NCBI GenBank assembly: GCA_026419775.2
Contig: JAOPGA020001853.1
Coordinates: 1 to 56,208, forward strand
Direction of reading: 5' to 3'
From: Acrasis kona
Lineage: Eukaryota; Heterolobosea; Eutetramitea; Acrasida; Acrasidae
Length of the DNA stretch: 56,208 bases
Shown here: positions 1-10,596 of the stretch, in pieces
How the letters are laid out: the number at the start of each line of letters is the position of its first letter
Numbering within the stretch: the first letter of the stretch is position 1
Notes under the pieces: generated by a model
Seen by the model: the letters and a program-made list of their open reading frames with translations, nothing else
Database searches by the model: none
Told to the model about the DNA's origin: nothing
Made by a program: the position numbers and the translations under genes

Positions 1-2883
1 GTCAGCATCTCGCAGTTCTGAAGCAGTTACAGCAGCGAATGTTACCTCCGTTGTATTCCTGAAGACATATCTGATTCACTAAATTTTCCAATTCAACTTT
101 TTCTTCACCCTGTTTTCCTGTCAACCATTTTTCGTTGAGCCATTCCTTCAAAGTGCGCGTACTCGTTTGGCTCTTCAATTGTTCATACGCATTCTTCTGC
201 TCTGGGGTCTGTTGCTGCTCACCACTTCCACTCGCTCCACCACCCACTACAATAACATGTTGAGTACTTTTGTGGTGTTTCGTAACTTACTCTTCATTCT
301 CTTTTTCTCCCGACCAGTATCGTCAAGATCCTGTTCATCTCTACCTCGCCTGCGATTTTTAGAATGTTTTCCTGCAAACACATCAGGATCAATGCGCGAT
401 GCTATATCGCCGATGTACCCCATCTTTTTGTCTTGTTGAGTAGCCGAACCAAATTTTGCAATATCCTTATAGTTCTCTTCTCCCAGTAATTCCTTCATCA
501 TTCTTTTCCCTAAAACGACAATTTGACTGTTTTTTGGTATCATCATCACTGGTTTGTCGGATGTATGAAACACGGTTTGATTAATCTGTGGTGTAATTCC
601 TTCCACTAAGGCGTAAGTGTAGTCATGTGCATTAACAGTAATCTTAATAGTGCCCCGAGAAGCAGACATCCGAGTTTTAGATTTTAGTTGGAGAATCTGA
701 CCATAAGGCGTAATCATGTGTGAGAAGATCATAGGTAGGTCTTCGTTTTTAGCACTGTTTGGTTTACGCGCCCCCTTTTTATTTGCTTTTTTAACTTTTT
801 TGTTTCTTCCCTCCTCCTCTTGTTCACTCTGATCGCTTAACGTCTTAATGGTTGCATCATTTATTTGATCTTCTTGATATTTGCGTAATTGTTCAATTCT
901 ATTCTCGGCTTCGTTCTCGTCCGCGTCATTATGAATTTGTAGTTTCTCTACTGGTGGTTCCGATACAAAGAGCAGAGTGCTATTGCCAAATGTTGCTTTA
1001 TAATAGGTTCCCTCACCAAAAAGCATGCTACCACTTGTGCTGCACATACTCTCCAATATATTGGTCGTTTCCATTGCAACCATGATCATAATAGACTTCC
1101 ATCCTTCTGGAGCGTTCAACTTGGCCAAGTGCACATGTAAACTCTCGAAATCAATAATCTGTTTACCTGACTTGCACTCATATCCCTCAAGTACCTTCTC
1201 ATGCGTATTACATTCGTATAGATCACTACTATTGGATTTGTCTCGCATCTGCAAATGATAATAATTATCGAGAAGCTTTATGATCTCTGGAAACTGTTCT
1301 GCGCTTACTGTCGCCAGATTGTTGATACCACTCAAATTAACATCGCTTGGTAGAGCTTTCGCAGAGCTCGTAACCTTGGGCGCCATAATTAATTCAGGAT
1401 TCTTTCGTACTAGTATTTTATCGGAGAAAGTATCTCTCAAAAAATGAAATACTTCGCTCCTAGTTTGATTCAATTTATTATGAATGCAAGAACAAACTTT
1501 GTGAAGCAGTCTAGCGGAAGTGACCTGTTCCAAGAGCTCGGCAACATCTATCACTGGAACATTCTCGGGAATGATGTTAAAAATTCTTGTCCCAAATATT
1601 GTAGGATATTCATCCAAGAGCAAATTCAAAGCCTCCCAAACATACTTACAGGCCACAATTTTACTTTTTCCATCAAGGTTTTCGGTGTGAAACAAGGGAA
1701 CATTTTCGAGTGCTTCCAACATGTCGCACGTTTTCACTCCACCCCTGTAGATACTAGCTCCATTCATGTCAAATGATACATCGTTCACTGCAAAACCAAG
1801 GAGTGTTAAGAAGGCGTGAAGATTGACTTCACTTCTTTCCTCAATCGAGTACTCTGTCATTGTTCGGAAGCAAGAAAGCACTGTCACATTCAAAAACATC
1901 TCCACTTGCTGCTTCTTTAGAGTAAATTTTTTGTCGTTTCCATATTTTTTCTCTGCTTGTTCTACCACATAATCGAAACAAACAAAAATTTTCTCTAAAA
2001 AGCGACCAATTCCATGCGAGTTTTGATACAGTAGATTCTTGAAATGTGCTACATCTTCCAATTCTAATTGTTTGTATTTATCAAGTAAATCATCAACGAG
2101 TTCGTTAGAGGCATGCTCTGGTAGTGTGGGAATGGTGATAACAGTAGATCTGTAACAGGACCCCCTGGTCATAGCTTTCTTTGCATATGTTTGTCTTCCC
2201 GCAAGAACAAACGTAAACATGCAATTGTGACCTTCATCTGTCACTTGCTCGGCAATCTCATTCAAAGTGTATTTGTATACTCTGGTCTTTTCTAAGGAAT
2301 GGCACACATCGTCCACAAAGACGTAAACTGTTTTATTTTTTAAACACTCTATTATGTCTATGATATTGTGCTCCTGTAATGCTGAAGATTCATCTACTTT
2401 CGATATAATACTTCTATACACTTGTTTTTTAATTGATTCTTTATCCGTCGTTTTCAATGCAGTGATGAAGATTTTCGTCGATTTTTCAAGTCGTTCAATT
2501 TCGTCTTCGTATCCTGGGTGCCGTCTGTTGAATTCATCTTTCAATCTACATATACCTCTATCTCCAAGTAGATTTTGCCCGAGATAAGTCTTGCCAGTAC
2601 CGTATAGCTGGTCTAACACGATCGCAGTTCGTTCGCTTCTTGTATTGTCAGGTCCATGATCTCTGAGATAAGTATAGTTTGTAATTAAATGGAACACAAT
2701 CTTGATGATGATGTCTTCTCTATCTTTAAACTGAAGTGGATGTTTCAATATGAAATCTTGTATATTAGCTGGGAGTTGGACGTCTCCATCCTCCAAAATT
2801 TTAACAGTCAAATCTTCAGTTCCGGAACTCATTTCACAAACCCTGGTCAACCAATATTCGTTATAATAAAATAGTGTTGGCAT
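1..2883 (-). CDS. Crinkler-like P-loop NTPase with modular C-terminal exons (partial)
   Basis: Exon 1 is 291-2883 and exon 2 is 246 to beyond position 1, with a phase-1 intron at 247-290; the gene runs off the window. Seen: a P-loop (LYGTGKT) near residue 96, a Walker B-like strand (VYVFVDDVCHS) near residue 187, and a possible PD-(D/E)xK-type motif (GYECKSGKQ) near residue 565. A Lys/Arg-rich nuclear-localisation-like tract lies near the end of exon 1. Exon 2 opens with a Gly/Ser linker and a TPEQK-containing module that is also found in the OTU gene at the right edge. This architecture recalls Crinkler/RHS-type NTPases, which in other eukaryotes pair an NTPase with nuclease domains and often act in nuclei. 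Function here is inference. The start at 2883 is the first ATG; a second in-frame ATG (residue 18) is possible. Tandem palindromes lie just upstream. Confidence 0.5.
247..290 (-). repeat. Copy of the repeated cassette intron
   Basis: A 44-nt intron, GTAAGT to TAG, phase 1, whose 3' half ends CTCAACATGTTATTGTAG. It matches the intron at 55081-55124 base for base. The exon after it starts TGGGTGGTGG, encoding a glycine linker, as do most exons following the other copies. Confidence 0.85.
247..513 (-). repeat. Duplicated exon module plus intron, left copy
   Basis: The 3' part of the NTPase gene's first exon and its whole intron match 55081-55347 with about five substitutions. The coded module starts RMMKELLGEENY and ends in a basic KKRMKSK tract. 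In the right copy it is a complete exon; here it is fused to the end of the NTPase exon. Confidence 0.85.
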
Positions 2884-2899
2884 CCCGTGGTTTCATTTT

Positions 2900-2940
2900 A
2901 AGTAGGGCCCTACTTAAGTAGAGCTCTACTTAAGTAGGNC
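2900..2940. promoter_or_regulatory. Tandem 16-bp palindromes upstream of the NTPase gene
   Basis: AAGTAGGGCCCTACTT (2900-2915) and AAGTAGAGCTCTACTT (2916-2931) are both perfect palindromes, directly abutting. A third unit starts at 2932 and is interrupted by the ambiguous base at 2939. They lie 17 bp upstream of the start codon of the NTPase gene, where they could be operator-like dimer-binding sites or part of a transposon end. The function is unknown. Confidence 0.6.
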
Positions 2941-3074
2941 CCACCAAAACGTTCCGGAAGAGTTCCGGTGCGGGATTGAACTGTTCAGAAGTTATATAAT
3001 TTTGGTCCGCAATCAACCAACAAAACAAAACAAGGAACAAAATTCTAATGGAAGTATGCCGGAATGTTTTGGAA

Positions 3075-3257
3075 AAGTAATTGATGACAGAAAGAAGGCA
3101 GCGGAGTAACTACTCTAGGGAAACAAACTGTCACCTCTAGAAGAAATCAAATATGGAATAAAGGAATGGAAAAGTTGAACTACACCTTTGAAGTAATTGA
3201 TGACAGAAAGAAGGCAGCGGAGTACTACTCTAGGGAAACAACCTGTCACCTCTAGAA
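3075..3257. repeat. Direct repeat of about 68 bp
   Basis: Two copies (3075-3142 and 3191-3257) start AAGTAATTGATGACAG and end CCTCTAGAA, separated by 48 bp. They differ by a few bases, including single-base indels. The second copy reads as an open peptide VIDDRKKAAEYYSRET on the + strand. It may be a tandem duplication of an old coding fragment or part of a mobile element. Confidence 0.75.
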
Positions 3258-3299
3258 TAAAAAAGAAATATTTTAAATAAAAACATGCTTATTCCTGAA

Positions 3300-3710
3300 T
3301 GCGTGTTGATGCTCCATCAAGATATCTATCAACGTCATCAGGAACTTGTCCGCCATATACTTGATCATAACCATTTAAAATCAAGTCCATCAAGTTGGTG
3401 CTATCATGTACTGGCTCATCTGAAAGTGTTGAGTAACGGGGGCAGATATCAGTTTTAAGTTCTGATAAAACTTGTTCGACACGCTTTCTTTAGAATTCGT
3501 CTGGTGAAGCCATAACTTCCCTGTTGTAGGGTCGAAAAGAGATGTGATTTGATAAATACTACGCTCAAACTGCTCTGTGACCCAGCAATTTAATGATAAG
3601 GAGGCGTAACGGCAGGTTTGTTTTAATGTATTTTTGAGAGTTTTGACCATTTCGCTGTAAATGGATTGTGTGATGAAACTATCCACCGTGTCATCCTGGA
3701 CTGAAACCAT
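3300..3710 (-). pseudogene. Transposase-like fragment, weak hAT/DUF659 resemblance
   Basis: A reading frame of 106 codons contains YASLSLNCWV followed by TSLFDPTTGKLWLH. This spacing resembles the first strands of the RNase H-like fold in hAT/DUF659 transposases. A second frame of the same strand continues with a coding-like tail ending PDDVDRYLDGASTRIQE, so the piece appears frameshifted. The assignment is weak and rests on motif resemblance only. No terminal inverted repeats or target-site duplications were recognised. Confidence 0.3.
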
Positions 3711-6126
3711 TTCTCAGCTTCTTCTTCTGTCATTTCTGGAGTGCTGGTATTTTTGGTGTTCTTCTTCTTATTTTCGGCCCATTGTTCCTAATTTTAAGAC
3801 AGACCTAATGTATACGGGAATGAGTCGATACATGAGTTATAATGTGGTGTTGTACAACATGTGATGGTGTGTTACGGTTGTCTGACAGTGATGGATCCGC
3901 TTTGGAAAGTTGGTCTGATCGACACCAATTAGAAAATGTGTCAGACATACAGTTCTGGAACCTTCTATGCACCCTATTTTGCGGGAAATACAAAACTATT
4001 TTTGTTGATTGAACGAACTTCAATTTTTATATAACAAAGAAGTTATCTCCACGTTAAACCCAGGGATGCAAAGCCAGAAGACTGTGATGCGAGTCAAAAG
4101 TTGGGAGGGACCATAGATCGAACGAGTTATTGTTCCAAAGAAATGGATTGAACAATGACTATGAACGTGGGAACTTTGACGACAAAGAGGATGAAGATGG
4201 AGACTTGAATGAGCCACTTCGATTATATTCAGCAAGATGTTGTCGATTACGATGGTTCTACTTTAATCATCAACAGGACAATGTCAAGAGCATTCGGTGA
4301 AGTAGATGCAGTTTGCCTCCGATACATCACAGTCAAGGATTTTTTTGTTTTTTCATCCATTTTAACGTGTGCTGCGGGGTCTTGGATGTCAGTGCTTGTG
4401 AATAAGTTCGTAAGAGCTTTCAAGAATGGTTTCACTCATCGCCACTATTTTATACGTATCTCTTTCAAAATATGTAACTACAAAACTTTTATTTTTTTCT
4501 CACCAGGTCTCCATTTCTTGTAAAAGAAGGAAATACATTCGAAGGACAAGGAGATTCTGTTCCGTTTCGTAACCATGGATGGAACATGTTGAATTCCTTT
4601 TGATATGGGCACTATCTACTTGAACTGAAGTAAAATGCCAAGAAAAATCAAGAAGGCACCGAGAAAGATTGACACAGACTCGTACACAGATTCCAACCCT
4701 GGGATTGATAACAGCTTCATTTCTGAAGCTTCAATTTTATCAATTGCGTCCACATCAAGTCAAGATTTAAATGACAGTATCAATCTATCTGCCGATTGTT
4801 TGAAGGTACTTTTAATGCAGAAGAAGACGACTTTGAAGACATATCAAGCTCTAGCGAAGAAGATGATGATGGCGTAGAAGGAAGCAGCAAGAAAATTGAT
4901 TTCAAGATAATTAATTTATTCGTGAACATCAGACTTCTGCGAATCTTCATCTCCAACTGGATTGCCCAGACCCTTGGTTTGGTGATCCTTGAGAACCTTC
5001 TCCATTTCTTCTGGGGTCATTCCAAACTTTCCTGCGACATCCTCCATCTCATTAGTCTTGGCCTCATTCTTTGCCTGTCTCTTCTTTCCTTCAAGTATTC
5101 AGAGTCAGTGGGAACGAATTTGTGTGTATGAAATGCAAGAAAACAGTGATGTCGCACTCTAAGAGTCACTAAAAGAACAGATTGTTACCGGTTATTAGTG
5201 TTGGTGTCTCCGAAGCAACCAATGGTGATCCAAGAATAATAGAAGAAGCAGCCTTTAAATCCCTGTGTGATTTCCACGCGAAAAAATAACAGAAGTTCTA
5301 GACACATTAAGATGGAATTATCATGAGGCAGTGAAGCAAAAAGAAACAATGTTAATCAATTTATTTGAACATTTTATTAAAATACCATTCTTTAATGTTG
5401 ATGTTCCATTCACTTGCAGCGTACATGGACAGAGAATGCTTTGTTTTATGGTTGTCACCACCAATCGTACCACCAAAACTCGAGGTGTCAAACACATCGT
5501 GGCACACACCATTTAGTGTTTAACACCTAATGTTTGCTGTTAAGCCGCAAGTATTTAATCTGTTTATTTGATCAGCATGCAAGCCGTGAGCATCAAGTAC
5601 AATAGTGTTACTGAGTCTCCATTCTTTCATACGAAATTTTTTATTTGAGATACCAGTGATTTGGGCACAAATAACAGCAACTCCGTTTTCCTTCTTTGCG
5701 AGGTATTTTGATACTTTATTAACTTCTTCCTCAAGATGAACAGTTCCGTTAAACAAAGCACGTGATTTATAATATTCACTATCCTACAATCTCCATTATC
5801 ATGTACTTCAGTAGATTTGGAGTAAAGTCTTGAACTTTTTCGGGAGCAGTAATAATGTTCCATTCTTGCCATTCTGTTTTTGGGTAGGTTTTCATTTGAG
5901 TGAGTTACAAACAAAAGTACCGAACTATTATCTCGGGTGCCAATAATAGATTATAATGAAAAGATGATCGGAATGATGCTGTCTATGTACTCGTGAAATA
6001 AGCTCACTGAATAATGCTTCCCTCATAGAGATATAATAAAAAAACACATTTCCAGCATATGTATGACTTTGAACTAATTGGTTGACTACACAAAATCAAG
6101 CACGAACATACATCCACTCATACTAA
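3711..6126. other. Graveyard of scrambled coding-like fragments, no intact gene
   Basis: No reading frame here forms a convincing complete gene. Coding-like pieces on both strands include an acidic serine-rich stretch on the + strand near 4800-4880 (EEDDFEDISSSSEEDDD), preceded by a basic start at 4635. On the - strand near 4960-5090 a piece contains GMTPEEMEKVLKDH, and near 5370-5500 another contains FDTSSFGGTIGGDNH. Further - strand pieces lie at 5520-5914. They look like remains of several DNA transposons or captured gene pieces inserted into each other. None could be given a family with confidence. Confidence 0.5.
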
Positions 6127-6976
6127 ATGAAAAGAAACCACGATACAAGCAGCAGCGCAGCAAACGGCAGGCATAACACTCAAAAAACACCTCATCATCC
6201 TCCAACAAAGCGTTTAAGGTTAGAAAAAGTGAACTTGCGATGATTTGCGCCATCGCATTAGACAATGTTGCTCAATTTTAAATCGAGAATCACTTGAACC
6301 TGATGTTAAAAGAAAGTACGAAGAAGAAAAGAAGAAATGTGAGCAAGACCTTGCGGAACATGTTGAAGAGGCTCAGAAGGAGATAGACTTCTACAAAGAG
6401 TCAATTCAAAATTGTGTTGAATTGTACAACAACATTATGGCCGACCCTAACAATAATGCCTTAAAATCAGAACTCACCGCTGTTCTCGCTGCCGATTATC
6501 AACAAGGCAAGCTTCTTCCATTTTGGAGTAGATCCCCTCAACCAGGTGAAACTTACTATTTCCGAAAGCTTCTATGTGATATTTTTGGTATCGTCAATCA
6601 TTGTACCTGGAGAACAGAGAAGCAGAAGGAAGATGAAAATGTTGTAGATGTTGCTATTGAAAAATTAGGGGCAGAAAAATGTGGCTTTGATGTTGGAAGT
6701 ACATCACATTGTCCATCACAATCAGTTTTACAAGAAAATCAAACAACTGTTTTCGTGAACGATTTGTGGAACAAGAGGACATCATTGTGGAAAGAGTATG
6801 ATGAAAGGTGTAAAGCCCACCAACCGGCGGAAGTTATTGCCGAACAATCGCAAAACGTGCCAAATCTTGCAGAATTTGAGATGTTTTTTAGCATGACCAA
6901 AAATGTGATAATTGTAACTGCAGCATCCAAGATCTTCTTGTTTTCCTCAGAGATTGTGTCAAATACTTTAAGGTAG
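6127..6976 (+). CDS. DDE-transposase-like protein, probably truncated
   Basis: Two exons, 6127-6218 and 6262-6976, joined through a 43-nt phase-2 intron (GTTAGA to TTAG), give 268 residues. The N terminus is basic. A coiled coil (EEEKKKCEQDLAEHVEEA) is followed by AADYQQGKLLPFW, then QPGETYYF and FGIV. This arrangement is typical of the first catalytic strand (D) and second strand of RNase H-fold DDE transposases that are widespread in eukaryotes. The usual downstream catalytic residues are not seen, so the protein is likely truncated at its C terminus or continues in a frame I could not join. It sits inside the transposon-rich left arm. Confidence 0.45.
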
Positions 6977-7006
6977 TTACTACCACATTCCAGAAGAGAT
7001 GATTAG

Positions 7007-7474
7007 TTAATAATAGTTTATTGTACAACTTCTGCTTTCGCAGAACTTAGGGTCTGTGCTCTTGAGAAAATGATCTCCAAAATAGTCTGATAGTGATGGC
7101 AAAATAGGGCTATAGCATGACATATCATGTCTTATAGAAAACTGCGAGTAGCAGTTATTATGTATAACAGGTTGTTGTGTGTATTCTAGGTTGTGCTGCT
7201 GTATTAGTTGTTTGTGGTTGTTCCTGAAGAAGTTTCGTAGGGAGGTCCTCGTAGGAGTTTCTTGATTCGAGTAGTATGCTCTCCTCCCGTGTGACTTTAC
7301 TTCCTTCTGAATCTTGTTTCTTTTGTACGGCCAAGTTAAAAGTCCGTACTCTCGGCACAAGTTCTTCAGCTTCGTTTTGCTAATGTTCATCTTTGCGGCT
7401 GCCATCTCCAAAGGAACGTTGAAGAAGGTCTCAATCTCGCATAGTTGTGGCAGGTAGTAGTTCTTCTGTTTCAT
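7007..7474 (-). CDS. RWP-RK domain protein
   Basis: Single exon, 155 residues. Residues about 15-58 match the RWP-RK DNA-binding motif: a start FNVPLEMAAAKMNIS, the core TKLKNLCREYGL and the closing WPYKRNK. The canonical RWPYRK appears here as TWPYKRNK. RWP-RK proteins are transcription factors of plants and various protists such as amoebozoans. The rest of the protein (about 95 residues) is Asn/Gln/Ser-rich and has no recognised domain. It stands alone between the DDE-like gene and the RCC1 gene, with its promoter facing the RCC1 gene. Confidence 0.8.
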   Translation of the reverse strand: MKQKNYYLPQLCEIETFFNVPLEMAAAKMNISKTKLKNLCREYGLLTWPYKRNKIQKEVKSHGRRAYYSNQETPTRTSLRNFFRNNHKQLIQQHNLEYTQQPVIHNNCYSQFSIRHDMSCYSPILPSLSDYFGDHFLKSTDPKFCESRSCTINYY

Positions 7475-7831
7475 TGTTGTGTTTTTCTTGTGAGAGTTAA
7501 CTCCAACCCTTTTTCTACCATAGAGTACCCCATATTTGATTTTTAAATGCTCTTATTCAGGGACTTTTTTTGACATGAGACAACAACAGCTATTTAGGGG
7601 TTAAGTACTTTTACATGTGGTTATTACTTTTAAGGTGCTACAAACAAGATATTGATTGCGGAAATATGGTCAAATTCGTGGTGGATGTCATTATACTTAC
7701 GCAAGTGTAGGTATTATAACACTCGCATCAGATATTCATAAATCCGAAAAGATTATAAAAATTACAGTTTGATAATGTTCAACTTCATTGCTAATGTTCT
7801 TGTTCTTTACAATTTATATTTTTGACAAGTG
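7475..7831. promoter_or_regulatory. Divergent intergenic region between RWP-RK and RCC1 genes
   Basis: 357 bp of AT-rich sequence between two divergent start codons. It must hold both promoters. No conserved motif, RNA gene or reading frame was recognised. Confidence 0.4.
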
Positions 7832-9291
7832 ATGGCGTTCGAACAGGTTTACTCATGGGGCTTGAATCAAGATGGTAAGGTTACTTTATGATCAGGACTA
7901 ACACTAAGTAATCAAGGTGGAAGCGAGCGACAGAGCACTCCACAGTTGATAAGTGGATTAAGTGGAGTATCATCTATATTTGGAGGAGCATCCCATACAG
8001 TCGCACTGCTCTCGAATGGAGATGTAGTATCATATGGTGCTAATGAATATGGAGAGTGTGGTCTTGGACATAATCAGGAATTTGTGAACCATCCATCAAA
8101 GCTACAATCAAACAACATTGCTATGGTGGCCACTTCCAATAACAGCAGACACACTTTGCTGCTTGATAAACAAGGACTAGTGTATAGCTTTGGAACTGGA
8201 GATTTTGGTAAGATTCAAAACGAAACGTGCATTTAAAGTAAACTTTAGGTCAACTTGGTCATGGTGATTTGAAAGACAGTGACAGCCCCAAGTTAGTCAG
8301 TGCATTAAAAGATGTAAAAATCGTCTCAATAGCGGCTGGTGGAAATGGTAGTGATGGGTATTCTCTAGCCATATCGGATGCAGGTGAATTGTATACTTGG
8401 GGCAGCAATGAATTTGGTAAGAATCACTACTTGTTCAATGTGTTACAATGCATAACAGGACAATTAGGTCTAGATGATTGTGATAAGAGAATCCTTCCAA
8501 CCAAAGTAGACGCTCTTACAAGAGTCAAGTTGGTTGCTGCGGGAAGTAATCATACTATAGCTCTGAGAGGTAATTAGCATTTACAATTCAACATTATTAC
8601 AGTAATTAGCTAATGGACAATTGTTTTCGTTTGGAAGAAACGATTACGGGCAACTAGTACGTTATCCAAACTTTAATTATGATTAACTTCTTAGGGTCAT
8701 AACGACGTAGAACACAAATACTCTGCTGAGGAGATCAAGACTCTAAAAAACAAGAACATAGTCGACATCAAAGCAGGTGGAGAGTACTCTCTCGCACTTT
8801 CAGGTAATTAAGCAGGATGACTTAATTCTAATTGATTAGATGACGGATCATTATATGTTTGGGGATCTAGTGACGAAGGACAATTAGGAATGTCTGATAA
8901 ACGACAAAGAGACGTACCAACATTGTTTGATTCTTTACCAGAGGAAAAGTTCTTAAAAGTAGCGGCAGGGTGGTTCCATGTTATTGCTCTCACAAAAAGC
9001 GGAAAAGTTTATACTTGGGGAAGGAATGATGATCATCAACTAGGGTTTGGAGAATTGGATGATCCCATTGTGAGAACACCTAAAGAAGTTACTTTTTTGA
9101 CGGACAAGCACGTAGGGGACGTCTCTGTTGGCTGCTTCTGCTCGTTTGCATTGTGTGGTAAAGAAGAGCAGATCAGCAATGAACCTGGAATGGATCTTGA
9201 CGACTTGGTAGCTTGGGGGGAGTTGAGGAGTGCAGGGAAGATTACTGAAGAAAAATTCCAACTCATTAAAAAACAAATCTTGGGGTTATAA
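7832..9291 (+). CDS. RCC1-repeat protein with SHOCT-like tail
   Basis: Seven exons give 406 residues: 7832-7874, 7917-8207, 8249-8416, 8459-8569, 8610-8656, 8695-8803 and 8840-9291. Introns are 36-42 nt. Repeats of the RCC1 type (VYSWGLNQDG, YSFGTGDFGQLGHG, YTWGSNEFGQLG, FSFGRNDYGQLGHND, YVWGSSDEGQLG, YTWGRNDDHQLG) indicate a seven-bladed propeller, used by Ran or other small-GTPase exchange factors and by scaffold proteins. Several introns fall at the same place in the repeat, just before the conserved GQLG, suggesting repeat duplication with the intron. The last 30 residues (GELRSAGKITEEKFQLIKKQ) resemble a SHOCT helix pair, unusual after RCC1 repeats. Whether it acts as a Ran exchange factor cannot be told. 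Confidence 0.85.
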
Positions 9292-9359
9292 TCAATAAAC
9301 TATGATGCACCTCATTAAACTCTTCAGAATCAACAAATAACAAATGTTTGAATGGTTTT

Positions 9360-10379
9360 TTATTCTTCGTATTTTTTGGACATGTTTTGTGGCTTGAACC
9401 TGCTCTTGTTCTCTCCCAACAAGTGCTTCTTCTTTTCCTTGCGCTTGTCCCTCTCCGCACTTCTTTGGTACAAACTGACTGATGCCTCCTTGATTTGAGT
9501 CTTTTTCTTGGCTTGTACTTTCAATACTCTATTAAGCACCTTCATGGAAGCCTCTCTCTCGCTGTCACCTGTATTCGAATCCTCTCTCTTTCGCTTCTTG
9601 CTCGCCAACTCGTTTGGTTTATATTGTTGTTTTCCAGTCACCTTGATGTTTCTATTCTCATTCTTTAGCAATTTATCAAACTTGCCCATACTTGCGGTTG
9701 AAAGTCTTGCGGCATCGTACGCTGAACCAAAATCGGATTTCATGCTTGTTTGTAGTCCTCTTGCGTCCAACTTCTTCGTGTTCGCGATCTTTATTTGGGA
9801 TGGTGGTTCCTTCTCGATTCCTTTATTGCGCCTCTCGTGTCCCTTCTCCTTCTCCATGTCCTTCTTCTTCATTTGTTTTTTGAACAAGAATGGATCCATG
9901 TTTGGATCAGGTGTTTCGTAAGGTTTGGCGTCAATGACCCAATCATTTTCAGGTTTTGCTCTCTTCCATCCGCTTCTTGGATTAAACGTTTGTGTCGCTT
10001 CGTCGAATACTAGTTTGTCCTTCTTGCGTAACCTCATGTTCTTGTCCTTTGCGAATTTCTCCCATTCTGTAGCTTCTGGCTGTTTAGGTACTGGTTTTTC
10101 TCTTGGGATGCTTGTGTTTGGTTTTGGCAACTTTGCGAATAGACCATCATCCTCATTGTTCGAGTCTAGTTGGAAGAGCTTGTTTACTAATAACTGAAAG
10201 TTTTGTGTGGCCGACTCCTTGATGCAAGAATCTTTATTTTTTCTATTTGAATGTTAGTACTCATTCAATCATTGTTGTTACTTGTATAGGTCGATATCAA
10301 TGTCGTGACTATCTAGTGCGGTGAGATTACCAAGGTCATATTTTAAATCATCCACTTTGTCTACCACGATAGATGTCAT
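9360..10379 (-). CDS. RRS1: Ribosome biogenesis regulatory protein RRS1
   Basis: Two exons (10282-10379 and 9360-10242) with a 39-nt intron give 326 residues. The N-terminal part contains YDLGNLTALD, followed by LPKPNTSIPREKPVPK, EWEKFAKDKNM and KRKKDKL-like (RLRKKDKLVFDE) and PRSGWKRA. These are the hallmarks of RRS1, which recruits 5S RNP proteins to 60S pre-ribosomes together with Rpf2. The C-terminal half is very basic and lysine-rich, as in the family. The TAA stop overlaps an AATAAA-type signal. Its 3' end converges on the RCC1 gene with 68 bp between. Confidence 0.85.
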
Positions 10380-10596
10380 TTTTGAAGTTCAACGATGTGA
10401 AAAACATTACAATTATTTTTGGTTCAATTCATCTCGTGAGAAAGTTTTCTAGAAGGAGAGCGTAAATAAGGTAGGCCGATTAAATAAATGATCTTATAAA
10501 GTTGCTTACTGATTCGTCAGTAATTACAGTTCTCATAGGATTGTTGCCTAAATATTGTAGTAAAGATGTTGTAAGCATTCCAAACAAGGAGAATTA

